In this document: positions 7,723-17,731 of the stretch, piece by piece
Layout: the number at the start of each line of letters is the position of its first letter
Position numbering within the stretch: position 1 is the first letter of the stretch
From: Flaviflagellibacter sp963786225
Lineage (GTDB): Bacteria; Pseudomonadota; Alphaproteobacteria; Rhizobiales; Methylopilaceae
Reading direction: 5' to 3'
Assembly: GCA_963786225.1 (NCBI GenBank)
Contig: CAWAYQ010000028.1
Span: 372,001-436,000, forward strand
Length of the DNA: 64,000 bases
Translations under genes and position numbers: made by a program
The notes under the pieces: model-generated
The model's input: the letters and a program-made list of their open reading frames with translations, nothing else
The model's database searches: none
What the model was told of the DNA's origin: nothing

Positions 7723-9119
7723 GGCGTGCTCTCCTCGGAAATCGCCGGCCCGGCCAACACTGGTGCCTGGGGTCGTCCGGCCTCGATTGCCGCGTCCTGT
7801 TCCTCGGAGGGCGTCGGGCCGCGGCGGACGATGCGGATCATGAGAAACAATCCAGCGGGATACATAAAGAGATAGACGGCCATGTAGGCGAGCAGCGAGA
7901 TCAGCACGTCACGCCCGGTCAACGACGGCGAGACGGAGTCCGCTGTTCGCAGCAGACCATAGACGGTCCAGGGCTGGCGTCCGACCTCGGTGGTCACCCA
8001 GCCCGCGATAACCGCAACGAACCCGATAGGAATTGCGAGTTGGCACAGCCGCAGAAATAGCGGCGTGTTGTCGAGCCGCCCGCGCCAGCGCAGCCATCCG
8101 CCCCACAGCACGAGACCGAGCATCAGCATGCCGCATCCAACCATGATCCGGAAAGCAAAGAAGGGTATTGCGACGGGTGGGCGTTGATCGGCGGGAAAAT
8201 CCTTAAGGCCCCTGACTTCGCCGTCGAGCCTGTGGGTGAGGATCAGACTGCCCACCAAGGGCACCTCGATCGCGGCATAATTGCTCTCGGTCTTTTCGTC
8301 GGGAATGGCGAACAGCGTCAGAGGGATGCGTCGGCCGGTCTCCCAGTGTGCCTCGATGGCTGCAAGTTTCGCAGGCTGGTGCTCGAGCGTATTGAGGCCA
8401 TGATGGTCGCCGAGAAAGATCTGAAGAGGCACCAGCGCAGTCAGGAGCCACAGCGTCATCGACAGCATGGTGCGGCCTTCCTCCGCAAATCGTTCGCGTC
8501 TCATCAGATAAGCGCCAACGCCGAGGACGACGAAACCGGTGGTGATGTAGAACGCCACAACGGTATGAGGCAGCCGGGACAGAAAGGACGGACTGAAGAC
8601 AACTTCCATCCAGTCTGTCGGAAAGAAACGGCCGTCGATGATTTCGTAACCGGCCGGCGTTTGCATCCAGCTATTCGCCGAAAGAATCCAGAAAGACGAG
8701 AACAGCGTCCCCAGCGCCACCATCAGCGCCGCAAAAAAGTGGGCCCAGCGCGGCACCAGCTTTCGTCCAAACAAGAGGACGCCAAGAAATGCAGCTTCGA
8801 GGAAAAACGCCGTCAGGCCTTCATAGGCGAACAGCGGCGCGAGAACGTTTGCGGTGGCATCCGAATAGCGGCTCCAGTTGGTGCCGAACTGAAACGGCAT
8901 AACGACGCCGGTGACGACACCCATGCCAAATGCGATCGAGAAAATCTTGATCCAGAACATGGAGACGCGAAGATAGACGTCGCGCCCGGTCGCGAGATGA
9001 AACCCTTCAAGGACGGTGATGAACGCAGCGGCACCGACGGTGAATGCCGGGAGCAGAATGTGCCAGCCTATCACCCAGGCAAATTGCAATCGCGACAGGA
9101 AAACCGGATCTAAGTCCAT
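7719..9119 (-). CDS. cydA: Cytochrome bd-type (CIO) quinol oxidase subunit I
   Basis: About 466 residues. Visible are the N-terminal haem-ligand histidine in WVIGWHILLPAF, FQFGTNWSRY, GDHHGLNTLEHQPAKLAA and the bd-family signature GRQPWTVYG. The quinol-binding loop is short, placing it in the cyanide-insensitive (CIO) branch rather than the E. coli long-loop type. I chose ATG 9119 because GGGAGG lies 7 nt upstream; the GTG at 9128 would overlap that ribosome-binding site. It is the first gene of a two-gene minus-strand operon. Confidence 0.92.
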   Translation of the reverse strand: MDLDPVFLSRLQFAWVIGWHILLPAFTVGAAAFITVLEGFHLATGRDVYLRVSMFWIKIFSIAFGMGVVTGVVMPFQFGTNWSRYSDATANVLAPLFAYEGLTAFFLEAAFLGVLLFGRKLVPRWAHFFAALMVALGTLFSSFWILSANSWMQTPAGYEIIDGRFFPTDWMEVVFSPSFLSRLPHTVVAFYITTGFVVLGVGAYLMRRERFAEEGRTMLSMTLWLLTALVPLQIFLGDHHGLNTLEHQPAKLAAIEAHWETGRRIPLTLFAIPDEKTESNYAAIEVPLVGSLILTHRLDGEVRGLKDFPADQRPPVAIPFFAFRIMVGCGMLMLGLVLWGGWLRWRGRLDNTPLFLRLCQLAIPIGFVAVIAGWVTTEVGRQPWTVYGLLRTADSVSPSLTGRDVLISLLAYMAVYLFMYPAGLFLMIRIVRRGPTPSEEQDAAIEAGRPQAPVLAGPAISEESTP

Positions 9120-9352
9120 CTCGATCACCTCCCGCGGCTGTGCCCGAAAAGCTTCCTATCCGCTCCAATATTCTCGTATCGACTTCGTTCCAACGAAACC
9201 GCATCGCAACTTAGGCCGGTCACGCCCGTAAGCCCCTCCAGCGCGATTGGAACCTATTTCCGTGCAATTCCCATCATCCGCGAGAGCCAGCCAAAATGCT
9301 GCTCCACACCGAATATCCTCCGTAAGGACGGGGCGGAGTATCGACATCATCC

Positions 9353-9715
9353 TTATGGGCTGACGAATACGGTGCGCCATGAACCGGAATGCTCGCGCAC
9401 CAGTTGGATGCAGAGAAGATCGATCGCCTGTTCGACGGCCAGGCCTGACGCGGCGTCACCGAGCATTGCCTGCTGGCCCAGCATTTCGATGATCCGGCTC
9501 GCCGCAACATCATCGAACGCAACCCGGTCGATCAATTCCACGCGCTGCCCGCCGGCCAACACATCGGCGCAGGCCTGCAAGCGCTGATCGGTCAGGTAGA
9601 TGTGGGACAGTTCGATTGGCCCGCCGATATCCCAGCGCCCGTCGTGGCCGCGGGGATGCGCGTAATTGTGCCGGGTCGCGTCCGAGAAACCAGGCGCGAG
9701 CCGCCGCCGCGCCAT
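9353..9715 (-). pseudogene. AraC-family regulator fragment lacking its DNA-binding domain
   Basis: A 120-residue frame contains LSHIYLTDQRLQACADVLAG, VELIDRVAFDD and VEQAIDLLCIQLVREHS, which resemble the sensor region preceding the double HTH in a rhizobial AraC subfamily. The frame stops just after HSGSWRT, before any HTH, and no HTH is seen downstream in other frames. The N-terminal portion upstream (9716-9840) is also not intact. I infer a truncated regulator remnant, possibly of the neighbouring efflux operon. Confidence 0.5.
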
Positions 9716-9992
9716 TTGAGCCCCGCGCGGCGCAGGTCACGACGACGTGACCGGGTCACGCCCGGCAATCGATCGTTCAGCGCCAAGCGCTTGCCCAAAC
9801 TCCCGATCGACACCAAATGGTTGAAGCAGCCGGTGTGAACGGGCGCCGTCGCATATCCAGGATCGAACGATGAGCCGGACGATCACGCCTCACTGAGTGA
9901 TCTGGTCTCTGGGGACGCGCTCGCCGACGATCAAGGCATTCCATGCCCGCCGGGGGGTCCCGCGGGCTTCTCATGCGAAGCCGCAAGTAGCC

Positions 9993-11954
9993 ATGACCCT
10001 CGAACAAAGCGTCCGCCGCACTGTCACCTTCGCCGGGTTTCCGCTTTCCGCCTGGGCGTTTGCGCTGCGGATCTGGGCTGCCATGATGATGGCGCTGTAC
10101 GCGGCGTTCTGGCTGCAACTCGAGAGCGCCTCGTCCGCTGCGGTCACCGTCGGCATTCTCGCTTTGCATTCGCGGGGGCAGGCCTACCAAAAGGCCGCCT
10201 ACCGGGTCCTCGCCACCGTGGTCGGGGTTGTCGCGTCGTTCGTGATCGCTGGGTTGTTCCCACAGAGTCCCACCCTCTTCGTAATCGGCTTCGCGGGCTG
10301 GCTCGGGCTCTGCGTCTACGTCGGGGGACTTTTGGACGGCAACAGGGCCTACGGCGCTGTCCTCGCCGGCTATACGGTGGCCCTGGTCGCTGTGCAGCAG
10401 ATCGATTCGCCGCAGAACATTTTCTTGGCCGGCGTCAACCGCGGCGCGGCGATCGTGGTGGGCATTGCTGCGCTCGCTTTGGTCAGCGACGTGTTCGCCG
10501 CTCCGAACGTCTATACGGGCCTGTCCGGCAGACTCATGGCAGCCCATGGGCGGGTCCGTGCCTTCGCGCGCGCCATCCTCCGCGGCGAGCGTGCGGACCC
10601 GATCCAGTCGGCGACTCTGCTGCGCGAGATCACCGCTCTTCATCCCGACATCACGGCCCTGGGCGCCGAATCGAGTCGCGGCGGAGCCCGAGACGCGGCT
10701 GCCCGGAGCGCTGCCGTGGCGTTGGTCGCCGAGGTCAGCGCCGCGAACGCGTTGGCGTCTCTCCCCGCCGGCACCTTGCCATCTCTTCGCGGGACGATTG
10801 CCGATGCCCTCGGGGAGGACAGCGCTGCCTTGCAGCTTCGCCTGCAGCAGCACGCGGATGCTGGAGATGCCGACCCGCACGACGCGCTTTTCGTCCGCCA
10901 CGCCGCGGATCTGCTGATCGAGAACCAGCGGGCGCAAGACGCCATCGAAGATCTGCAGGCGGGCCGCCATCCACCACGCCGTGTTCATACACCGATCTAC
11001 CGCTCGCGTCGGGCGGCGGTGCGAAACGGGCTACGCGCGTTTGTGGCGGTGGTGATCTCCGCCATCCTGTTTTACTTCGGTGGCTGGCCGCTCGCGTCGC
11101 AGGGGGTCGCCCTGGTGGGGGTCACCATAGCCTTAAGCGCCAACACTCCGAGCCCGCGTGCCTTCGCGGCCGGGGCTGTTATCGCGATGCCGATCGCCGC
11201 GCTGCTTGCGGGCGTGACCGAGTTCCTGATCCTCGACGGCGTCGACCAGTTTCCCCTTCTGGCGATCGGCATGGCGCCAGCCGTCCTCGCCACCGCCCTG
11301 CTGCTCACGGTCCCCAACCCGAGACTGGCCCCGATCGCGTTCCTGGTGCTCGTCTTCTTCCCCGCGATCCTCTCCCCGACGAATCCGCAGCCCTATGATC
11401 CCGACGCCTATCTGTTCTTCAGCTTCTTGGCGATCACATCGGTCATCCTGCTGTTCGTCCTTCTGCGAACTGTTCTCCCGACGTCCGACGCCCTCCGGCG
11501 GCACTGGTACCTGACATCGGCACGAGCGGAGATGCGCGAACTGCTGGCCGGTGGCCGGTCTCGGCGCCTGGATGACGAGGCCCTGTTCCGGGACGCGGAC
11601 CGCATCGGCCAACTGGCCGACCTGCAAGCCGCCGACGACGATGAGCGCCGTGACGACCTCCGTCAGGCTCTCGACATCTTCGGATTTGCGGCCGCCGTGC
11701 GACGCGTCCGGACCACGCTCGCCGAACTGTCCGCTCGCACCGGCGGGCGCCTGGTCGGAGACGGATACGCGGCCCTGGCCGCCGGTGCCCCTCTTGGCCT
11801 GCGCCGGGCCGCCGCCGCTCTCGCGCGGACGGCAAGCGAACTCGATCATGGTGGTGAGGCAGCAGCGCGCGCGGCCAGCCTCGATCTGAGCTGGGCCGCC
11901 TTCCTGATCGACGCCAGCCCGTTCCGCCTCGATCCAAACCGGTCGACGACATGA
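9993..11954 (+). CDS. FUSC-family (AaeB/YccS-like) inner-membrane transporter
   Basis: 653 residues from ATG 9993; upstream residues in the same frame lack family similarity. It has two blocks of about five to six hydrophobic helices (near 20-180 and 340-490), each followed by a long cytoplasmic segment, as in aromatic-acid exporter AaeB and the fusaric-acid resistance family. It probably works with the following DUF1656 protein and the membrane-fusion protein to expel aromatic acids or similar toxic weak acids. It overlaps the next gene by 4 bp. The substrate is inferred only from family. Confidence 0.85.
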   Translation: MTLEQSVRRTVTFAGFPLSAWAFALRIWAAMMMALYAAFWLQLESASSAAVTVGILALHSRGQAYQKAAYRVLATVVGVVASFVIAGLFPQSPTLFVIGFAGWLGLCVYVGGLLDGNRAYGAVLAGYTVALVAVQQIDSPQNIFLAGVNRGAAIVVGIAALALVSDVFAAPNVYTGLSGRLMAAHGRVRAFARAILRGERADPIQSATLLREITALHPDITALGAESSRGGARDAAARSAAVALVAEVSAANALASLPAGTLPSLRGTIADALGEDSAALQLRLQQHADAGDADPHDALFVRHAADLLIENQRAQDAIEDLQAGRHPPRRVHTPIYRSRRAAVRNGLRAFVAVVISAILFYFGGWPLASQGVALVGVTIALSANTPSPRAFAAGAVIAMPIAALLAGVTEFLILDGVDQFPLLAIGMAPAVLATALLLTVPNPRLAPIAFLVLVFFPAILSPTNPQPYDPDAYLFFSFLAITSVILLFVLLRTVLPTSDALRRHWYLTSARAEMRELLAGGRSRRLDDEALFRDADRIGQLADLQAADDDERRDDLRQALDIFGFAAAVRRVRTTLAELSARTGGRLVGDGYAALAAGAPLGLRRAAAALARTASELDHGGEAAARAASLDLSWAAFLIDASPFRLDPNRSTT

Positions 11955-12154
11955 TGCACAGCTTCCGTGAATTGACGATTGGCGGGGTGCTCGTCGCTCC
12001 GTTCGTGATTTACGCGGGCGCCGCCCTCGTGATCTTCGCCGTGCTGCGTCCCTTCCTCAACCTAATCGCCTTCGATCGCGCCTTCAGCAGCCCGCCGGTC
12101 GCGGAACTGAGCCTCTACGTCATCATCCTCGCGCTGCTGATCGCACTGTTCTAG
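11951..12154 (+). CDS. DUF1656 (AaeX-like) small membrane protein
   Basis: 67 residues with two hydrophobic helices (about 10-33 and 47-67) and the FRELTIGGVLVAPF start typical of DUF1656. It always accompanies FUSC and membrane-fusion genes in this efflux arrangement. Its start overlaps the FUSC stop, and an AGGAGG for the next gene lies at its stop codon. Confidence 0.88.
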   Translation: MMHSFRELTIGGVLVAPFVIYAGAALVIFAVLRPFLNLIAFDRAFSSPPVAELSLYVIILALLIALF

Positions 12155-12163
12155 GAGGTGTCC

Positions 12164-13471
12164 TTGACATCGCCGAACTCCATCTCACACGAGCGAACGG
12201 CATCCGACGTCGCCAAGCCCCGTCCGGGGCCGGCCGAGCACGTCGGCCCGGCGCCGAGCGAGGAGGCTGGCGCTGCTTTGGAAGCACGTTCGCCGATCGC
12301 GGATCCGAGCGAGCGTCCCCCCGAGCCAAAGTCGCCATTGAAAGCGCCGCCGGCATCCGAGCGTCCAGGTCGCATGGCTCGTTTTGCTCGGGAAATGTTC
12401 AAGACTGTGGCGACCCTGCTTATCCTCGCTGTCGCCGTGCTCGCCGCGCTGCTCATCTGGGACTTCTATGTCACCTCGCCCTGGACGCGAGACGGCAGCG
12501 TCCGCGTGCAGGTCGCGAGCATAGCGCCCGAGGTGCAGGGGCAGATTACGGAAGTCCGGGTCGTCGACAACCAATACGTTCGCAAGGGCGACGTGCTCTA
12601 CGTCATCGATCCTTTCGATTTTCAGGTGGCGCTCGAGACGAACAAGGCGCTGCTACGCCAGAACGCCGCCAATTTGCAGGTCCTGCAGGTGGAGGCGGAG
12701 CGTCGGCAGCACCTCACCAACCTCGCCACGACACCGGAGATACAGCAGCAATTTGTCGGCAACGCCGCTCAGGCGCGGGCCGCCTTCGACGCCGCCCAGC
12801 AGCAGGTCGCCCAGAACGACATCAACCTCAAGCGGACGCAGGTCCGCAGTCCCGTGAACGGCTATGTGACCAACCTCCTGATGCGGGTGGGCGACTATGC
12901 TCGCGTGGGCACGACCAACATCTCGGTGATCGATGCCGACAGCTACTGGATCGACGGCTATTTCGAGGAAACCAAGATGGCGCGTGTCTGCGTCGGCGAC
13001 CGCGCCGAAGCGGCGCTGATGGGCTATCGCGATCCGATCGTGGGACAGGTCGAGAGCGTCACCCGCGGCATCAGCGTCTCGAACGCCGCGCCGAGCACCC
13101 AGGGCCTGCCGGGCGTCGATCCGGTCTTCACTTGGGTAAGATTGGCGCAACGCGTGCCGGTCCGCATCCGGATCACCGAGGTCCCGGCCGGCGTCCCGCT
13201 CGTTTCGGGTATGACCGCGACCGTGACGATCCGCGGCGCCGATGCGCGGGAAAGCGGTGGCTCGCTGCACGAGCGCTTTGCCAGCCTTACGGGGCGCCTG
13301 GTCAACATCGTTCACGGCCCACGGCCGTCACCCGACTGCGTGCCGCGGATCGGCGGCGAGACTGGCGTGACCGTAACTCTTCCCACACCTGAGCCCGCCG
13401 CGCCTCGCGCTCCCGCGGATATCGCCCCCGGCCTCGCCCCCGGCATGGACACGTCACCCCGGGATCGATGA
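12164..13471 (+). CDS. HlyD/EmrA-type membrane-fusion protein of the efflux operon
   Basis: About 435 residues. A proline-rich cytoplasmic leader (1-65) and one transmembrane helix (VATLLILAVAVLAALLIW) are followed by a biotinyl-lipoyl-like half (VQVASIAPEVQGQITEVRV), a coiled-coil hairpin rich in Gln and Ala, and the second lipoyl half (VRSPVNGYVTNLLMRVGDYA). It bridges the FUSC pump to the outer membrane. I prefer the TTG at 12164: AGGAGG at 12153-12158 is correctly spaced for it, whereas a GTG at 12158 would overlap the site. The leader is longer than in AaeA. Confidence 0.85.
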   Translation: MTSPNSISHERTASDVAKPRPGPAEHVGPAPSEEAGAALEARSPIADPSERPPEPKSPLKAPPASERPGRMARFAREMFKTVATLLILAVAVLAALLIWDFYVTSPWTRDGSVRVQVASIAPEVQGQITEVRVVDNQYVRKGDVLYVIDPFDFQVALETNKALLRQNAANLQVLQVEAERRQHLTNLATTPEIQQQFVGNAAQARAAFDAAQQQVAQNDINLKRTQVRSPVNGYVTNLLMRVGDYARVGTTNISVIDADSYWIDGYFEETKMARVCVGDRAEAALMGYRDPIVGQVESVTRGISVSNAAPSTQGLPGVDPVFTWVRLAQRVPVRIRITEVPAGVPLVSGMTATVTIRGADARESGGSLHERFASLTGRLVNIVHGPRPSPDCVPRIGGETGVTVTLPTPEPAAPRAPADIAPGLAPGMDTSPRDR

Positions 13472-13615
13472 GCCGCGACGGCAGCTCGGGAGAAAGCGCG
13501 ACTGGCCTCGGAGCGAGAAGTTCGATGGATGATCAGAATTCAGATGGCGCGGCCGTAACATGACGAGTTAGTCGGCGGGGTGGACTCTTCCATCAACGGC
13601 AGAAGGAGAGACTTG

Positions 13616-14095
13616 ATGAGCAACTCGCAACAGATCTCGGCCGAGCATATCCGGATCGAGTCCGCAAGAAGCTTCGACGAAGTAAGAGCGGCACTTGAGG
13701 CCGCTGTTCCTCAGCTCAATACAGAAGCGATGGCTTCGTTGAAGAGCGGTGATATTGAGCGTGCGCGGCAAGAGCTGGAGCGCGGTCCGGAACTCTCCAT
13801 TTTCCTTTCGCGCGATCATGGAAGTCTTCTTGAGATCGCTGGCCAAAAGCGAAAGGCGCTGCAATACGACATCGGCAACCCGCTCACGGCGTCAAAGATG
13901 ACGAGGTACGAGTTGGCTGCGGCACTGTACGCTCCGGTGCGCGTGCTGCTCTACGAGAACGCCGCCGGGCACGGCACCTTTGAATACGATAGTCCCGCTA
14001 CGACATTTGGGCAGTTTGGCGATCAACACGTAACTGAGGTGGCGCGCGAACTCGACGTCGCGCTGAGGCGCGTGCTTCAGCAAGCGGCTGCGTAA
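13616..14095 (+). CDS. DUF302-domain protein
   Basis: 159 residues from ATG 13616, which follows AGAAGGAGAG at good spacing; a longer reading from 13580 has no such site. It matches the DUF302 (TT1751-like) family: the central region contains HGSLLEIAGQKRKALQYDIGNPLTAS and a C-terminal VRVLLYENAAGHGTFEYD, typical of this small alpha/beta fold. The function of the family is not established. It stands alone between the efflux operon and the formate dehydrogenase gene. Confidence 0.8.
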   Translation: MSNSQQISAEHIRIESARSFDEVRAALEAAVPQLNTEAMASLKSGDIERARQELERGPELSIFLSRDHGSLLEIAGQKRKALQYDIGNPLTASKMTRYELAAALYAPVRVLLYENAAGHGTFEYDSPATTFGQFGDQHVTEVARELDVALRRVLQQAAA

Positions 14096-14365
14096 GAGCC
14101 GCTTTCAAGTGGCTTTGTTCAAGTGCGAGAGTAGGCGCCCTGCTCTGTGACCATAATGCGGCGGCGTTCGCCCTCCCCAAGGGGTCTCGGGCATGTGATT
14201 TGTTCGGATTGCTGTCGGTGATAGTTTCGTTGAGCCGTCATGGGAACGAGCACATTCACCACCTGCGAGGATTAGGAACGCAGCAACCGACGAGGACGCA
14301 GTCCGTAAGCAAGCCCGGACATCGCTTGATGAGAAGGTGCGTGATCCTGATCAAGTGAGGCTGCC

Positions 14366-17308
14366 ATGTTGATCAAGCGCAGCAACAGGGCCAGAGACGC
14401 CCGCCAGATTCCAAATGCAGTGCCTACGGTTGGTAAGCCGGGCATCAATCGCCGCGCCTTTCTGGAAAAGTCAGGATTGGCGGTGGGCGGCCTCGCCGCC
14501 TTCAGCTCGATGCAGCTCGGCTCGGTTCGGAAGGCGGCATCGTTCCCCGGACCTGAGCCCGGCGTTGAAATTGTCATCCGCAAGAACGTCTGCACCCATT
14601 GTTCGGTCGGCTGCACGGTCACGGCCGAGGTGCAGAACGGCGTATGGACGGGTCAGGAGCCGAGCTGGAACAGCCCGATCAACCGCGGCACTCACTGCTG
14701 CAAGGGAGCGGCAATCCGGGAGATCGTGCAAGGCGAACGCCGCCTGAAATACCCGCTGAAGCTTGTCGGCGGCGAATGGCAGAGGATCTCGTGGGACCAG
14801 GCGATCGACGAGATTGGCGACCGATTGCAGGCCATCCGCGGAAAATCGGGCGCCGACGCAGTTTATTTTCTGGGCTCCGCCAAATTCACCAACGAAGCCG
14901 CCTATCTGCTCCGCAAATTCGGTGCGTTCTGGGGCACCAACTCGGTCGACCATCAGGCGCGCATCTGCCATTCGACAACGGTCGCGGGCGTCGCCAATAC
15001 CTGGGGGTATGGCGCGATGACCAATTCCTACAACGACATTCGTAACGCCAAGACCATGATCATCATGGGCGGCAATCCGGCGGAAGCGCATCCGGTCGCG
15101 ATGCAGCACATTCTGTCCGGCAAGGAGCTGAACCGGTCGAATCTGATCAGCATCGATCCGCGTTTCACGCGGACGGCGGCGCATGCGACGGAATATGTAC
15201 GCCTGCGCGGCGGCACCGACATCCCGGTCATCTGGGGCCTGCTCTGGCATGTCTTCCAGAACGGTTGGGAAGACAAGGAATTCATCCGCACCCGCGTCTA
15301 CGGCATGGACGAGGTGCGCAAGGAAGTCGCCAAATGGACGCCCGAAGAGGTCGAGCGCGTCTCCGGAGTTCCGGGCGAGCAGCTGAAGAAGGTCGCCTAT
15401 CTCTTCACGCACGAGAAACCGTCGACCCTGATCTGGTGCATGGGCGCGACGCAGAAGACGGTCGGCACCGCGAATGTGCGGGCCTATTGCACGTTCCTGC
15501 TGGCGACCGGCTGCGTCGGCGGACCCGGGTTCGGCGCCAACATCTTCCGCGGCCACACCAATGTGCAGGGCGCGACCGATCTCGGTCTCGATGTCACGAC
15601 CCTGCCGCTCTATTACGGCGTGACCGAGAGCGCGTGGAAGCATTGGGCGCGCGTCTGGGACGTCGATTATCAGTACCTACAAGATCACTTCGACGAGGTA
15701 CCTGAGAAGGCCGGCCGCAAGCCGCGCACCCGCAAGCAGAATATGGAGACCCCCGGCATCACCTCGACGCGCTGGTTCGATGCGGTTCTCATGCCGGAAG
15801 ACGATATCGACCAGCGCTCGAACATCAAGGCCATGGTGATCATGGGGCATGGCGGCAATACCGTGCCTCGCATTCCAGACGCCGTGCGAGGCGTTGAGAA
15901 ACTCGATACACTCGTCGTCGCCGATCCCCACCCGACATCGTGGGCATCCATGTCGAACCGCAAGGACGGCACCTATCTGCTGCCGGCCTGCACCTCGCTG
16001 GAAATGGACGGCGACCGCACCGCCTCGAACCGGTCGCTGCAATGGGGCGAGAAGATTGTCGAACCGGCCTTCGAGTCGCGGAACGACTATGACATCATGT
16101 ATGCCTTCGCGATGAAGTTCGGCTTCGCCGACCAGATGTTCAAGAACATCAAGGTCGAGAACGGGCATGTGCTGGCCGAGGACATTTTGCGCGAGATCAA
16201 TCGCGGCGGCTGGTCCACCGGTTATTGCGGTCAGTCGCCGGAGCGGCTCAAGGCGCACATGAAACACCAGGACAAGTTCGACCTGGTTACGCTCCGCGCG
16301 CCGAAGGACGCGCCGGAGGTCGGCGGCGATTATTACGGGCTGCCCTGGCCATGCTGGGGCAAGCCGGAGGTCAGGCATCCCGGGTCGGCCGTTCTGTACG
16401 ACACCAGTCTCAGGGTCTGGGATGGCGGCGGAACGTTCCGCGCGCGGTTCGGTGTCGAGCGCAACGGCGAGACACTTCTTGCCGAGGATTCCTACTCGAA
16501 GGATTCCGAACTCACCGACGGCTATCCGGAGTTCAGTTACGGGCTTCTCAAAAAACTCGGCTGGGAGAAGGACCTCACCGCCGACGAGCGCGCGACGATC
16601 CTCAAGATCGGCGGCGACAAGCCGGACGCGGTGAGCTGGGCGATCGATCTGTCCGGCGGCATCCAGCGCGTCTGCATGGACCACAACGTGATCCATTACG
16701 GCAACGGAAAGGCGCGCGCGATCGCCTGGAACCTGCCGGATCCCGTGCCGGTACACCGCGAGCCGATCTACTCACCGCGCCCGGACCTTGTGGCGAAATA
16801 TCCGACGCGGCCGGACGAGTTGCAGTTCCGCGTCCCGAACATCGGCTTCTCGGTTCAGAAGGCGGCGGTCGACAATGACATAGCCAAGCGGTTCCCGATC
16901 GTCCTGACGTCGGGCCGCCTCGTCGAATACGAGGGCGGCGGCGAGGAAACCCGCTCGAACCGATGGCTGGCCGAGATCCAGCAGAGCATGTTCGTCGAGA
17001 TCAACACGCGCGACGCCGCCGAGCGCGGCATCACGGACGGCCAGGCTGTTTGGGTCTATGGGCCGGAAAGCGAGTCGAAGATTCGCGTGACTGCGCTCGT
17101 GACGGATCGGGTCGGACCCGGCGCCGCGTACCTGCCCTATCATTTCGCGGGCCAGTTCGAGGGTGAGGATCTGCGCCATCGTTATCCGGCCGGAGCCGAC
17201 CCGATCGTGCTCGGCGAAAGCGCCAACACCGTTACGACCTATGGATATGACCCGGTGACCGGGATGCACGAGGGCAAGGTCACGCTGTGCCAAATCCAGG
17301 CCGCGTGA
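14366..17308 (+). CDS. Formate dehydrogenase catalytic subunit, cysteine type, Tat-exported, orphan
   Basis: 980 residues. A twin-arginine leader (NRRAFLEKSG near residues 28-37) is followed by the 4Fe-4S motif CTHCSVGC with a later CCKG, then the Mo/W-bis-MGD domains of the FdnG/FdhA family. The residue usually selenocysteine in FdnG is Cys201 here (RICHSTTVAG), followed by the catalytic-type His. The C-terminal molydopterin-dinucleotide domain (about 850-980) is complete. It should oxidise formate in the periplasm and pass electrons to quinone, but no FdhB (Fe-S) or FdhI (cytochrome b) gene follows; the next gene is cydA. Either partners lie elsewhere or it works alone with another acceptor. 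Confidence 0.9.
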   Translation: MLIKRSNRARDARQIPNAVPTVGKPGINRRAFLEKSGLAVGGLAAFSSMQLGSVRKAASFPGPEPGVEIVIRKNVCTHCSVGCTVTAEVQNGVWTGQEPSWNSPINRGTHCCKGAAIREIVQGERRLKYPLKLVGGEWQRISWDQAIDEIGDRLQAIRGKSGADAVYFLGSAKFTNEAAYLLRKFGAFWGTNSVDHQARICHSTTVAGVANTWGYGAMTNSYNDIRNAKTMIIMGGNPAEAHPVAMQHILSGKELNRSNLISIDPRFTRTAAHATEYVRLRGGTDIPVIWGLLWHVFQNGWEDKEFIRTRVYGMDEVRKEVAKWTPEEVERVSGVPGEQLKKVAYLFTHEKPSTLIWCMGATQKTVGTANVRAYCTFLLATGCVGGPGFGANIFRGHTNVQGATDLGLDVTTLPLYYGVTESAWKHWARVWDVDYQYLQDHFDEVPEKAGRKPRTRKQNMETPGITSTRWFDAVLMPEDDIDQRSNIKAMVIMGHGGNTVPRIPDAVRGVEKLDTLVVADPHPTSWASMSNRKDGTYLLPACTSLEMDGDRTASNRSLQWGEKIVEPAFESRNDYDIMYAFAMKFGFADQMFKNIKVENGHVLAEDILREINRGGWSTGYCGQSPERLKAHMKHQDKFDLVTLRAPKDAPEVGGDYYGLPWPCWGKPEVRHPGSAVLYDTSLRVWDGGGTFRARFGVERNGETLLAEDSYSKDSELTDGYPEFSYGLLKKLGWEKDLTADERATILKIGGDKPDAVSWAIDLSGGIQRVCMDHNVIHYGNGKARAIAWNLPDPVPVHREPIYSPRPDLVAKYPTRPDELQFRVPNIGFSVQKAAVDNDIAKRFPIVLTSGRLVEYEGGGEETRSNRWLAEIQQSMFVEINTRDAAERGITDGQAVWVYGPESESKIRVTALVTDRVGPGAAYLPYHFAGQFEGEDLRHRYPAGADPIVLGESANTVTTYGYDPVTGMHEGKVTLCQIQAA

Positions 17309-17731
17309 CGAACGTCAAACGACCGCCGCGAGCCTCCGCGTGCGGATGAGGGACGGAATGAGCCGACTGCATGACGCCGTAAATACGACGTCGGGTTCAT
17401 TCGGCCCGCCTCATCTCCCGGCACGTTCACGGCATTGAAGGTTGCGACCCGCGCAACACCCGCATCGCCACGACAGTCGGCCTATACCGAAGTATGATTT
17501 TTGTATGCTTTGGATGTATGGCTATGCGTGAGAACGTCAACGTACAAATCGATGGCGCGCGAAAGGAATGTATGCAGGGCATCCTCGCGCGTACAATGCG
17601 CTCGCGGAATTTAGTCGGCCGTGACGTCGCCGGAACATCCGCCCGAGCACCGCGAACTAATGCCAGGGAATGACGTGATGCGAGCCAAGGGCAATCCGTT
17701 GCCCAAGACGATCCCAGTTCGGAGAAAATGA
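17309..17731. other. 423-bp intergenic region between fdh and cydA
   Basis: No supportable gene is present. An AT-richer patch near 17490-17560 has several GTATG/GTACA words and may hold the cydAB promoter and a regulator site. A GGAGAAAA ribosome-binding site precedes cydA at 17732. Confidence 0.5.

Noticed and set aside
9897..9992. Upstream start (9897) for the FUSC gene.
   Set aside because: The extra 32 residues show no family similarity; ATG 9993 fits the usual N-terminus.
13580..13615. Upstream start (13580) for the DUF302 protein.
   Set aside because: The ATG at 13616 has a strong AGAAGGAGAG site right before it.
14471..17293. Long minus-strand ORFs (up to 390 aa) opposite formate dehydrogenase.
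   Set aside because: These are GC-rich antisense shadows of a complete, well-conserved plus-strand enzyme.
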